Below the pieces are notes generated by a model, which was not told the origin of the DNA, ran no database searches, and saw nothing but the letters and a program-made list of their open reading frames with translations. A program made the position numbers and the translations under genes. From Plutella xylostella (Eukaryota > Arthropoda > Insecta > Lepidoptera > Plutellidae), in NCBI RefSeq assembly GCF_932276165.1, contig NC_064001.1:10891001-10955000 (forward strand): 64,000 nt of DNA, read 5' to 3'. The number at the start of each line of letters is the position of its first letter. Within the stretch, counting starts at the first letter, position 1. Shown here piece after piece: positions 23,110-34,000 of the stretch.

Positions 23110-23975
23110 TATTTGGTAAGATTTTGTATCAATATATCTTTAATGTGTGTGGTTGTGTTTGTTTTGTTTGAATTAGCTAACATAACTAAGGTTTGTATTA
23201 TTTTTTGTAAAAAGATATCATCTTTTACAAGGTAGTCATAGGTCAAGGTGTTGGAGTTAGGAGACGTTGTTTGGACGGTTGAGACCGGGGTTGTGATAGG
23301 GGACTCATGACTATTTTCAATTTTTTTAACCGGGGTAGTCTTTGTTTTCAATGCAAATGTCACTGATTTGTCTGTTTTCGGTTTGGGCAACGCAGGAAAA
23401 TCTTTGTCTGATACTACTTTTGAATACATCCTAGTCAGGTAATTTGATTCATGCCTTTTACGTTGTTCTATTTTAATGGGACAAAACTTAGATATAGCTA
23501 AGTGGTCCCCACCACAGTTGCAACACTTCAAGGTGTCTGATGTGCACTCCTTGTAAGAATGTGCACCTGAACATCTTGAACATACTTCATCATTTCTACA
23601 TATTTTAGCATTGTGCCTAAACTTCATGCACTTGAAGCATTGCATCAGTGGTGGCACATAAGTATAAACCCTGTACCTCCACTTGTCGAGAAAAACATAT
23701 TGTGGGAGGGAAGTGCCTACAAATGTCACACTCACCGTAGTGAGAGGGACTATTTCCTGACCTACCTTCTTGGTGAACCGTCTCACAGCTATTATTTCAG
23801 CATCAGCCATCAGTTTCTCATACAGTTCTGCATTGCTCGATTCCTTGTCGACGAATCTAATAGTGCCGGTTCTCTCCACCGACGCCGCTGGTATGTACGC
23901 CTTCAAATTGTTTTCCTTAAGACAACTATGGCTTAGGAAGTCATTTGCTGCTACTGCCTGTTTGAACACTACCAT
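23109..23975 (-). CDS. LINE ORF1: Gag-like zinc-knuckle nucleic-acid-binding protein
   Basis: ORF1 proteins coat the element RNA. The first Met in this frame gives 288 codons. Three tandem CCHC knuckles are visible in the middle (CFKCMKFRHNAKIC, CSRCSGAHSYKEC and CCNCGGDH...C), followed by a Ser/Thr-rich tail. The same frame is open further 5' to about 24174 without a Met (reading YKPYFKPEYKRSY...). A separate frame from the ATG at about 24276 (MEPESGGDDDG...) ends at a stop near 24172. The simplest reading is one frameshift near 24173 splitting an originally longer ORF1. Whether the short form works is unknown. Confidence 0.88.
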   Translation of the reverse strand: MVVFKQAVAANDFLSHSCLKENNLKAYIPAASVERTGTIRFVDKESSNAELYEKLMADAEIIAVRRFTKKVGQEIVPLTTVSVTFVGTSLPQYVFLDKWRYRVYTYVPPLMQCFKCMKFRHNAKICRNDEVCSRCSGAHSYKECTSDTLKCCNCGGDHLAISKFCPIKIEQRKRHESNYLTRMYSKVVSDKDFPALPKPKTDKSVTFALKTKTTPVKKIENSHESPITTPVSTVQTTSPNSNTLTYDYLVKDDIFLQKIIQTLVMLANSNKTNTTTHIKDILIQNLTK

Positions 23976-24406
23976 TATTTTGTTCGCATTTAATCTACGT
24001 TTTTCGACTATGCCCTTAACATTTTTGAAAAATTTGGAGAGATATAAGGGGTTTTTGTTCCCAATTTTCTCATTAATTCCTTCAACATAGATCGGGAATT
24101 CCTCCTTGGAGCTGTTGTCCGGATATGACCTCTTATATTCAGGTTTAAAGTAGGGTTTGTACTTACTTATCGTCCTGTGACGAAGACGCCGCTGGAAGCT
24201 GCTCCTTCATTTTCCGCTTCTTTGTTGTCCGCGGTGTCGCCATACACCCATCGTCATCTCCGCCGCTCTCCGGCTCCATTACGATGAGCCCCAGATAGGT
24301 ATTTCGTAAGTTTACCAAGTTATTTGAATTTATTTAAAAATTGGTTCAAAAAAGGCGCCCTTCCAGTTCCCGCCAAAAAAGGAAGTCCTGTCAAAGGCAC
24401 GCCATC

Positions 24407-24828
24407 CAGTGTTGCCAACGTAGCTATTATATAACTTGATTTAGCATCTTTATGACTGGTATTTTATACGTTTAAATTTATTTTTTTAATTATTAAAAAA
24501 AAACTTTTTTTAATAATTAAAAAATTTTTTGTTATTGGCTTGGCTAGAGTGGACAACATGAGTGGTGAAAAAAAAACACTCATTGTTCTTTTCATACAAA
24601 ACTAGGTTTTACCAATATTATACCTACTAAAAAAAATGACATTTCATCCATTTATTTTTTACTCTTGTTTTGGGTACATCCGAGCCCGCGTTGTTCTATG
24701 GGTTACATAACAGTCAGTTTCACTACCAAGACGAAAAAAAACTAAATGTAGCGTCTTTCTATAAAATCTCTACTGCTACAAACCTTTCTTAGTTTGGTAC
24801 AAAACTTTGATAGCAGTTGGCAACACTG
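24407..24828. mobile_element. hAT-like MITE beside the LINE
   Basis: The ends CAGTGTTGCCAAC (24407) and GTTGGCAACACTG (ending 24828) are exact inverted copies and match hAT-type termini. The 8-bp flanks ACGCCATC and ATGGCATC agree at 6 of 8 positions, as expected for an old hAT target duplication. The ~420-bp interior is AT-rich with no transposase. Confidence 0.65.
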
Positions 24829-24839
24829 ATGGCATCTTG

Positions 24840-25090
24840 CATGTCAAAATTGTCAAACAAAACTGTCAAATTTTATTGAATCTTGTCGTGTCTCTTGTCT
24901 GCGCATCTGGTTTTTTGTCAAACAATACAGATTTTTAGTATATAAAATCTCCAATCCAATCTTAATTCATTAAGATTTATTAATTGTTAACATTACTTAT
25001 ACATACAGAGTAATAAGACAATTTTTTCCGTTTGGTATTTTCTAGGTTTGTTCACTTGCCCTGAGTTAGTGCATAGCTCATTCTTCAAAC
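24840..25090 (+). promoter_or_regulatory. Presumed PUF60 promoter and 5' UTR
   Basis: This is the space between the hAT-like MITE and the start codon at 25091. There is no clear TATA box. GTCAAA and GTCAAAC motifs are repeated at 24845-24875. The transcription start could not be fixed from sequence. Confidence 0.35.
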
Positions 25091-28000
25091 ATGGAATTGG
25101 TAAGTCTATTTCGTTACCTAATAATGTTGTGAAGTGACCCACTAACCCTATGTTTAATTAATTTTGAGCGTGTTCTTGTGGTTATGCATGATTATACAAG
25201 GTATAAGAAAATGTTTTGTTTTTGAGGTTATATTTTTACAATATCGTTTCAAGTACTGTTTGCATTCCTCATCTTGGTCCTTTATCCTATGCCTATGATC
25301 AACCAGCACTTTAGTATGCCATTCTATCAATATGTTGGTTATGAACTTTTACGTACTTAAAATTTCATTGTATTTATGCCATTGAAAAATGACAGCAAAA
25401 CATTTTGTTACTCTCACAACCCATCACATCCCTACTGCCTACTGCTGGGGTACAGGTCACCTTCAAATGAAGGAAGGTTTTTAAGGCCTAGTCCACCATG
25501 CTGGCTTAGTGTGGCGTAGTGTGTGTGCTGGTTGTACCCAGACACAAGCAAGTTTCTGCTGAGAGAGTGGTTGAGTATGTGGGCAACCCAACTGTCAGAT
25601 GTTTTAAAGCTGCCTTCCTCTGGCTGACAGCTGCTGCCGAAATAGCAACCGGGACCTGTGGTCTAACATGCTGTTTGAAGCACAGAAGCACCCAGTTAAC
25701 TACTATCCATCGAATGAGTGACTGTGCCATGTGTTGCTTAACTTCAATGTTGGTCCTAAAGTACCACAGTGGTACAGAGGGCCTTTGCCTGAGCTGGATG
25801 GAGGCCAGAGCGGTTGCTGAGGACAGGACATTGTGGCACACTCTTGTGAACTTCAATGATCAGTGACAATCACTGAAAGCTAGCTTGACTGTTTAACGAA
25901 TTACCTTCATACTTTGGTACCCTTATTTCAATATAATATTGATATCAATATTAAGAAGCAGATAACTGGTATATTTATTCTAAACTAGCTGTTCCCGCAA
26001 GCTTCACTTCGCCTTAAAAAGTTTTTCCGTGGGAATTCCTCAGGGTCTAGACCATATGTATACCAAATTTCATGCTAATCCGTTCAGTAGTTTTGGTGTG
26101 AAAGAGTAACAGACAGACACAGTTACTTTCGCATTTATAATGTTTAATTACCTAAGAGATACTGTCCACTTGACAGCTGGCTTTTTCACTCCAACACTCT
26201 CCTCGTGAGCTGAGATGCAGTGAGTGCAAGTCATGCATTTGGCCTGTTCTGTTAGTCACCTACAGAGGACAGTGATGCTCTGATTAACTTTTGATGGATT
26301 TCCATTGAATTGCCACCAGGCCACACCATCCAGCCTTGTTTGGAGGATCCTTCTTTTGTAGTGGAGAATTGGGATGCGCCAACACTTTTGGATTTCCAAA
26401 TGACTAAAGTGCAGTAAAAAAAATGTGGTGTGAAATCTGTAGTCAGAAATCAGAAATCTTGGGATAATTTATTTATTTATTTATCTTTACATACACCACC
26501 ATTACAGTTGAGGCACCAATGCGACAGTGCAGTAGCTATTTAAATACATAATACATAATAGGGAGTTATATGAATGTACAAAGGTTCTGTTTGGCTGAGG
26601 CATATGCATTTTGCAGCAACTAAATTTCCCATAAACAATCAAGTAGAATATACTTTGTTTCTTGAGCTGTGTAAAGTGCAGGTTTGTGACAGTGTGGTGT
26701 GTCAGTTGCAGGGCTCGAGCCTGGCGGCCAGCATGCTGCCCGGGTACGCCGCCGCCTTCGGGCAGCCGTACGAGCCGCCCGCGCCCCCCGCGGCCCCCGC
26801 GGCCCCCGCGCCGCCGCCCGAGCCGGCCCCGCCCGCCGCGCCGCCCGCGCCCGCCCCGCCCGTGCCCAGTGAGTGCCCCCGCCCCGCGCCCCTCCCCCCC
26901 CGCCCCCCCGTCGCCCCGACCCGCCCCCGCACAGACCCAGTGAGTCGCTCTAACGCGTCGCGCGGTGTGCTCACTGTTACAGGACCGCCGGGACGCCGCC
27001 GCCGCCGCCGCCGCGCCGCCTGCCGCTCTCAGTGATCGCGTTCTGCTTTCTGTTTCAGGGTAGCTTGTAAGTTAGGTTTTGTAGCGCGTTAGAGCCGCGC
27101 CGCGCCGCCCGCTGCAACCACATGTACCTACCTTTCTACATTACGCGGCCGCGACGCGCTGACGTGCCGGCGCGGCGCCGTGTCGTGCCGTGCCGTGTCG
27201 TACCGTGCCGTGCCATGCCGCGCCGCGCCGCGCCGGCCCGTCAGCGCGCCGCGGCCGCCTCAGAGACAGAGTGCGCCCACTGAGAGAGAGGCCTGTCAGA
27301 GGAGTGAATCGCATCTCTATTACTACGTGTGTGAGACTAACTTTAAAGCAGTTGGCATTATCATTATTCGAGTTGAGGCTAAATATTATTACAAGAGAGC
27401 ATGAAAGATTTGTACTGTGTTATTCTTTTAAATGTGATGGATGTTGCATGGGATATACATGGGAAAACATAACCAGTAAGCCTTTGAGGCAGCTTTAATG
27501 ATAATCTGTACAATAGTATAACTATTTTATAAATTATATAAGAAAATGATGATGAATGAAAACGTGAACGTGTAACGTAGTCCTGTGTGAAATGTTACTT
27601 GTAGTAAGTGTCCACAGATAGTATAAATGATTGTGAACATTTTACATAATATCTATGTACTTAGATAGATAGATAGATAGATAAAGCGTTTATTTGATCC
27701 ACTTTCTTACATACACAACAAATCACAATTACAGATATACACATTTGTACTTATAACTAGGTAAATAGTAGCTATGATAAAGACAGGTTTGTACTTAGCA
27801 GGTTGTGTGTTGAAGCGGACCAAAAGGGTGAAGTAACTCAGCGTGGATGTTTACTCCAGGAGCAAACCGCTGATTTTCAGTTACCTCCCATTTAATTGTT
27901 CCAAGGGTGCCGAATTACATAAATTGTGAGCCAAAAAAAACTACTTAAAATATATTGTTTTGAAGAAAAATTACCTATTTTAGTTTGATAATGTTGTAAA

Positions 28001-31000
28001 GGTGTGCAGCTAACCAGCAGGAGACACAGGGTCGTACTCAGTGGTCGTACTTACTGCGAGTGTTCGCAAGTGAGGGATGAGTTTCTGTGCATGTGTGTTT
28101 GTGCTTCTGTGAGTGTTGTGTGTAAGTGTCTGGCTGTGTGTGTGAGAGAGACGCACGCTAGCGGAGGGCGAAGGCGTGTGAGAGAGCGCGCGATGGTCTC
28201 GGGAGGGCCGACAGTACAGCGAGGCATGTTGCAGGCTCGTTCCTGCCGGCCGCCATCTACGACATCCACCAACTCGGCGAGGTCTACACCGGTGAGTCAT
28301 ATATTCATTATAATTTATAAAACATAGCATGAGTCCTATGACAGCTGTCAAATGCATGTATAAATTTCATCGGTCATTTGTTGGTTTTCAAGGGAAAACT
28401 AGATTCACCAAGTATAAAGCCCAGCATTCAATGCGAGCTAAACTACTACTAACTAGTTAGTTCGCATAGTTTTGAGAGTTTTTCATACATAGTACATAGT
28501 TTGCGGTGGACGCACATGTATGAAAAACTGTCTCAACTATGCTAACTAACTTAGTTTAGCTCGCAGTGGACGCCCGGCTTAAAAGTCTGTGAATCAAACC
28601 TCATAGGACTCATGCTATATTTTACAAAGATACAATACTAAAGCACACTAAAACCTGAATAAAAACTCAAATGAAATCAATCGCTTGTATCATAAATCGC
28701 CTATACCGATATATCTGTTGAATGAATGAATACGTAGGTGGTCTGAAAAGTTTCCGACCTCAACCTGAAGATGGCAGCACACATCAATTAAAGTCAGGGA
28801 ATGTAACTGTGCATCTTTTGACAGCAACACTTCAAAGTTTCAGCCATTTTTGACGCGTGGTTTTTATTTTACAGTCGTTTGAGTGAGTCGATGTGAGCAT
28901 TTCTGTGAAAATTGAAAAAATCGAGTATCGAGCTGTCTTAAAATATTGGTTTTTGAAAGGGAATACCCCCTACGCAAATCAAAGATGAGTTTGATTCTGT
29001 GTACGGGGACTCTTCACCGTCATTTACCACTGTAAAATTTTGGGCAGCCGAATTTAAACGTGGCCGTAAGAGCTTCGGAGATGATGAACGTTCGGGACGT
29101 CGAAAAACTGTAACTACTGGCGATAACATCGCTAAAGTTCTCCAAATGGTGTTAGACGACCGACGAATTAAAGTGAGAGAGATAGCAGAGGCAATGAAAA
29201 TGTCCATAAAACGTGTTTATCAAATATTAAATCAAGATTTAGGCATGAGAAGGCTGTCCGCGCGTTGGCTGCCGCGTTTGCTAACGTCAGACAAACGACG
29301 TGTTCGAATGAACATTTCCAATGCTCTGTTGGCGCAGTTTAGGCGCACTAAATCCGTGTTTTGGCGCCGCCTAATTACTGTTTTATAGGCTATGTAGAAA
29401 GAATAAAAATAAATTTTAAGAAAAAGAATCTTGTATCTATGTTAGGTCGGAAACTTTTCAGACCACCCACGTAAATATATTTATTTCATAAATAAGCTCA
29501 ACCTAATACATCCCACAAAACCAAGTACATATTGGTTTGTTGCCTCGTGTACTAACCCCTTGTGCGTGCAGGATCGCGCGGCGTGCTGCCCGCGCTGCTG
29601 GCGGCCCCGCCGCGCGCCGCCGCCGACCACGCCGACCAGCTCGCGCGCGCCAAGAAGTACGCCATGGAGCAGAGCATCAAGGTACCGTACTATATTATGA
29701 CGGTCGAATGGCGTAGTGGTTAGTGGCCCTGACTGCTATGCCGAAGGTCCCGGGTTCGATTCCCGGTTGGGGCAGATATTTGTTTAAAGGCAGATATTTG
29801 TTCTCGGGTCTTGGGTGTAGATATTTATGTTTATTATGTATCTATCTATGTATTTGTGTAGATATAACAGCTGTCCGATACCCATAACACAGGCTCTGCC
29901 TAGCTTGGGGTCGGATGGCCGTGTGTGAGATGTGCCCACATATTGCAGGATGATCTCAACCGGCTATCTTCTTATTGTGCTATAAACAGACTTGACCTCA
30001 ATGCAGCTAAATGTTACTGTGTTACTTTCTCCCGTAAACTACAAAAAAACAACTTTAGTTATAAATTGAAAGAGCATCAAATAACAAGAACTGTAACTAT
30101 TAAAGATCTGGGTATAATACAGGACGATAAGCTGCATTACGATAAGCATGTCGAAACCATCGTGAGTAAGGCAAACAAAGTTCTTGGGTTTATACTTAGA
30201 GCATCAAAAGACTTCAAAAGTGCAAAGGTCCTAAAAATACTATATTGCACTTATGTTCGTAGTAATCTAGAATATGCGTCACAAGTATGGAACCCCATGT
30301 ACAATGTCCATATTGAAAGACTTGAAAAAGTCCAAAGAAAGTTTATGCGGCATCTCAACTTTCGTAACTTTTGTAATGTGAGCGATTTATTTATTTATTT
30401 ATTTATTTATTGTTCCACCAACAGAATAACACACATGCAATTTATTAAAAACTAAGACACAAAAAGGTTCTCGTGTGCATCCCTATTACAGGCGGAAGCA
30501 ACATTCATTGAACTGCTAAGTACTTAATAGTTGGCATGCAATATTATATAGAATTAATATTAAAAGAATTTAAAAACATTCATACATCATAAATTACATT
30601 AGTTTATAATTTTATATAAATTTCATTAAAAAATGTATTTATACTATATACTAGGCTATAGCATAAAATAAAAACAAATAATTAATTAAAACTAAAATCA
30701 ATATTATTAATTCATTATGAAGAGTCCTGCAGAAAGCACCATCTACTCCCCCTGACCGAGCGTCGTGCTATATCGGATACAGTTTATCTAATTAAGATCG
30801 CGAGAGGTGAGATTGACTGTCCTAATCTGCTTAGTAAGCTTTTATTTTATTATTGTAATCGTCCAGTAAGACATACGCATACATTCCATACCAATGCGGT
30901 TACTACTAACTATAGAGCAAACTCATTTCTCCTGCGATCCTGTAGGAAATTCAATAAGCTGGAGCGCGAAGTAGATCTGGATCTATTCTTCACAAGCATT

Positions 31001-34000
31001 CCAAAGGTGAGGCAGGCGATTAGCAGACAATTTTTTGGTGCAAGCGATAAACCATAATTAAGTTTTGTTTTTTGTATTTTGTAAACCAGTAGATTACTTT
31101 ACTATATAGTAGGTGACTATATTATAGTAGTATGTACTATGTTTCTCGTAAATAGTGTGTTTTACTAAGTAAGCGCTTATCACTTTTTTTTTTTCTTGTT
31201 CTGTATTCCATCAGTGGTCTCTTTTAAATGGCTTATTGATTCTATAATTATAATACTTTACTGTGTAATGAATAGCTGTAAGTGACCCGACAATTATAAA
31301 ATAAATAAAAATAAATATTTATATTTATATTTTACATCAATCAGATCATCATATATAAACATATATACTAGAAACAAAGGTGGACTAGGCCTAAACCCTT
31401 CCTTCATTGGAAGGAGACCCGTGTCCCAGAAGTGGGGACGTGATGGGTCGTGAATCGTGATGAACACCACATAGACATATAAAAACATACTTATTGACTA
31501 GAGACAAAGCACAATAGGTGGCCTTATCGCTGAAGGTACGCACCCACTATAGCTTAGCCACCGCCCCACGAACAACCGAATGGTGTAGTGGTTAGTGACC
31601 CTTGCTGCTATCCCGAAGGTACCGTGAGTTATGAGTGTTGATATGTTTTTAACTTTGTATCTAGTGTTGCCCAAATGCAAGAACAAGACGAGACTTAGCC
31701 AGTCTTGGTCTTGGTCTTGCGCCAATACACCTGGTCTTGGTCTTGGTCTTGGTCTTGCGCTCCCAGTCTTGGTCTTGGTCTTGCAGCAAGAGTCTTGCAA
31801 GTCTTGCAATTACCTATTAGTCTATTACTATTTATTAAAGTTTACTTTTTGATTTTAATAGATATTTTTTTATTCGCTATGTTTATGGTATTAGTCGTAA
31901 TGCGCATAGGTCCAGTTTTTCATTTTCTTTGATACAGTTTTTTGCATCTCATAGAATTCCTAAGCGTACTTACCTATACACAAAACTGTTACACCTAACT
32001 ACTCAGTGAAATAGCGCTCTGCAAGACGCAAGAGTCTTGCAGGCTATGTCTTGTTCTTGCTCAAGTCTTGCACGGTCAGTCTTGGTCTTGGTCTTGCTAA
32101 AAATACGCGGTCTTGTTCTTGGTCTTGGTCTTGCAAAAACGCAAGAACAAGACCAAGACTGCAAGACCAAGACTGAATTTGGGCAACACTATTTGTATCT
32201 GTGTGCCCAATATATTGATATTCTCTGGCTCTGCCTAGTCTGTGTTTGGATGGCCGTGTGAGATGGCATCACATGTTAATAGTGACTTGTGTTGCCTCCA
32301 GATGGTGCTGATGAAGCAGACGCTGGCGCACCAGCAGCAGCAGATGGCGTCGCAGCGCACGCAGGTGCAGCGGCAGCAGGCGCTCGCGCTCATGTGCAGG
32401 TACACGCCGCCTACACACTACACACTTCCTACTCATTGCACACCGCCTACACATGACACACACACCGCCTACACGCTACACACACACCGCCTACACGTTA
32501 CACACACACCGCCTACACACTACACACACACCGCCTACACACTACACACTTCCTACTCATTGCACACCGCCTACACGTTACACACACACCGCCTACACAC
32601 TACACACACACCGCCTACACACTACACACTTCCTACTCATTGCACACCGCCTACACGCTACACACACACCGCCTACACACTACACACACACCGCCTACAC
32701 ACTACACACTTCCTACTCATTGCACACCGCCTACACGTTACACACACACCGCCTACACACTACACACACACCGCCTACACACTACACACTTCCTACTCAT
32801 TGCACACCGCCTACACGTTACACACACACCGCCTACACACTACACACACACCGCCTACACACTACACACTTCCTACTCATTGCACACCGCCTACACGCTA
32901 CACACACACCGCCTACACACTACACACACACCGCCTACACACTACACACTTCCTACTCATTGCACACCGCCTACACGTTACACACACACCGCCTACACGT
33001 TACACACACACCGCCTACACGTTACACACACACCGCCTACACGTTACACACTTCGTAAACACATTGCACACACCACCTCCTACTCATTGCACACCTCCTA
33101 CATATTACACTCACACCTCCTACACATTACTATCACACCGCCTACACATTACACACTTCCTAAACACATTGCACACCTCCTACACATTACACTCACACCG
33201 CCTACACACTTCCTATACATATTATTACACTCATACCGCCTACACATTACACACTTCCTAAACACATTGCACACCTCCTACACATTACACTCACACCGCC
33301 TACACATTACACACTTGGTAAACACATTGCACATTTGCACACCACCTCCTATGCATTACACACCTCCTACACATTACACAAACACCGCGCACACATTACA
33401 GTCACGACTTTTTACGAACTTTTTTAACGAAAATTACAAAACCTATACCTACAGTAGTAGTAATTGAATCAATTGACCAGTTTATTGAACTACTGGGACA
33501 ACAGTACATAATATGAGGTGTGGCGATGATGAGAAGCGATGTGGAGTCTCCCGCGTGAGCACGCTCCGCCGGTCGAGGCGATGATATATGTAGCTGAAAA
33601 GATCTGAGCCATTACTTTATCATTATTATGTACTACATGCTTTAATATTAACTGAATAACACAGTGCAGACCGATTACTACAAAGAAAATTGACAATTAC
33701 TTGAAGAAACTAGACGAAAAACTTCCGAAGGTTAAAGTAGATTGCAATTCTAATGAGATGTATACTAACTTATTTAAGATAATAGCTGATGAGTTTGAGA
33801 GTAATTTTAAAACGAAGGAAGTTTTGATAGACAATAAAATTAAATTTTGTGACTGGGCTACAGATGGTATTCGCAAAAGCAGGGCGACATTATATGATCT
33901 GTATGAGATGAAAACATTCATACTCCGCCCTGACTTTCAATCTTATGTGAAGAAATATAGCAAAATGTACAAATGTGTCTGTCACTGTGCGAAGACAATT

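Larger units (their letters stand above)
19126..24387 (-). mobile_element. Full-length RNase H-bearing non-LTR retrotransposon
   Basis: The element lies antisense. A poly(A) tail (poly-T at 19126-19143) marks its 3' end. The identical 12-bp CTGTCAAAGGCA at 19114-19125 and 24388-24399 is the target-site duplication, so the 5' end is at 24387 and the copy is essentially full length (5,262 bp). It carries ORF1 (zinc-knuckle protein) and ORF2 (endonuclease, RT, RNase H, CCHC), joined by a TAATG overlap. Domain content puts it in the RNase H-containing I/R1/LOA assemblage; I cannot place the clade more exactly. Confidence 0.92.

Noticed and set aside
25519..25866. 115-codon frame in PUF60 intron 1, and its minus-strand partner
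   Set aside because: Falls entirely in a dispersed retroposon repeated at four other places in the window.
26574..27035. Single long proline-rich ORF as an independent gene
   Set aside because: Only 26712-26868 fits as a PUF60 exon. The remainder reads through the GTGAGT donor into GC-rich intron.
29703..29776. tRNA gene
   Set aside because: A- and B-box motifs are present, but the arms do not form a cloverleaf and a SINE body follows. The same holds at 31575 and on the minus strand at 46230-46300.
31662..32191. CRISPR-like array from repeated TCTTGG units
   Set aside because: The units are 6-7 bp without spacers and reverse orientation between arms. The element has hAT-type ends and an 8-bp target duplication.
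32242..33467. Long open frames encoding Thr/Pro/His/Tyr-rich repeats
   Set aside because: They lie in an intronic tandem repeat whose units lack stop codons on the plus strand, and all three frames are open. Exon 5 of PUF60 ends at 32399 with a donor, so this is not a separate gene.
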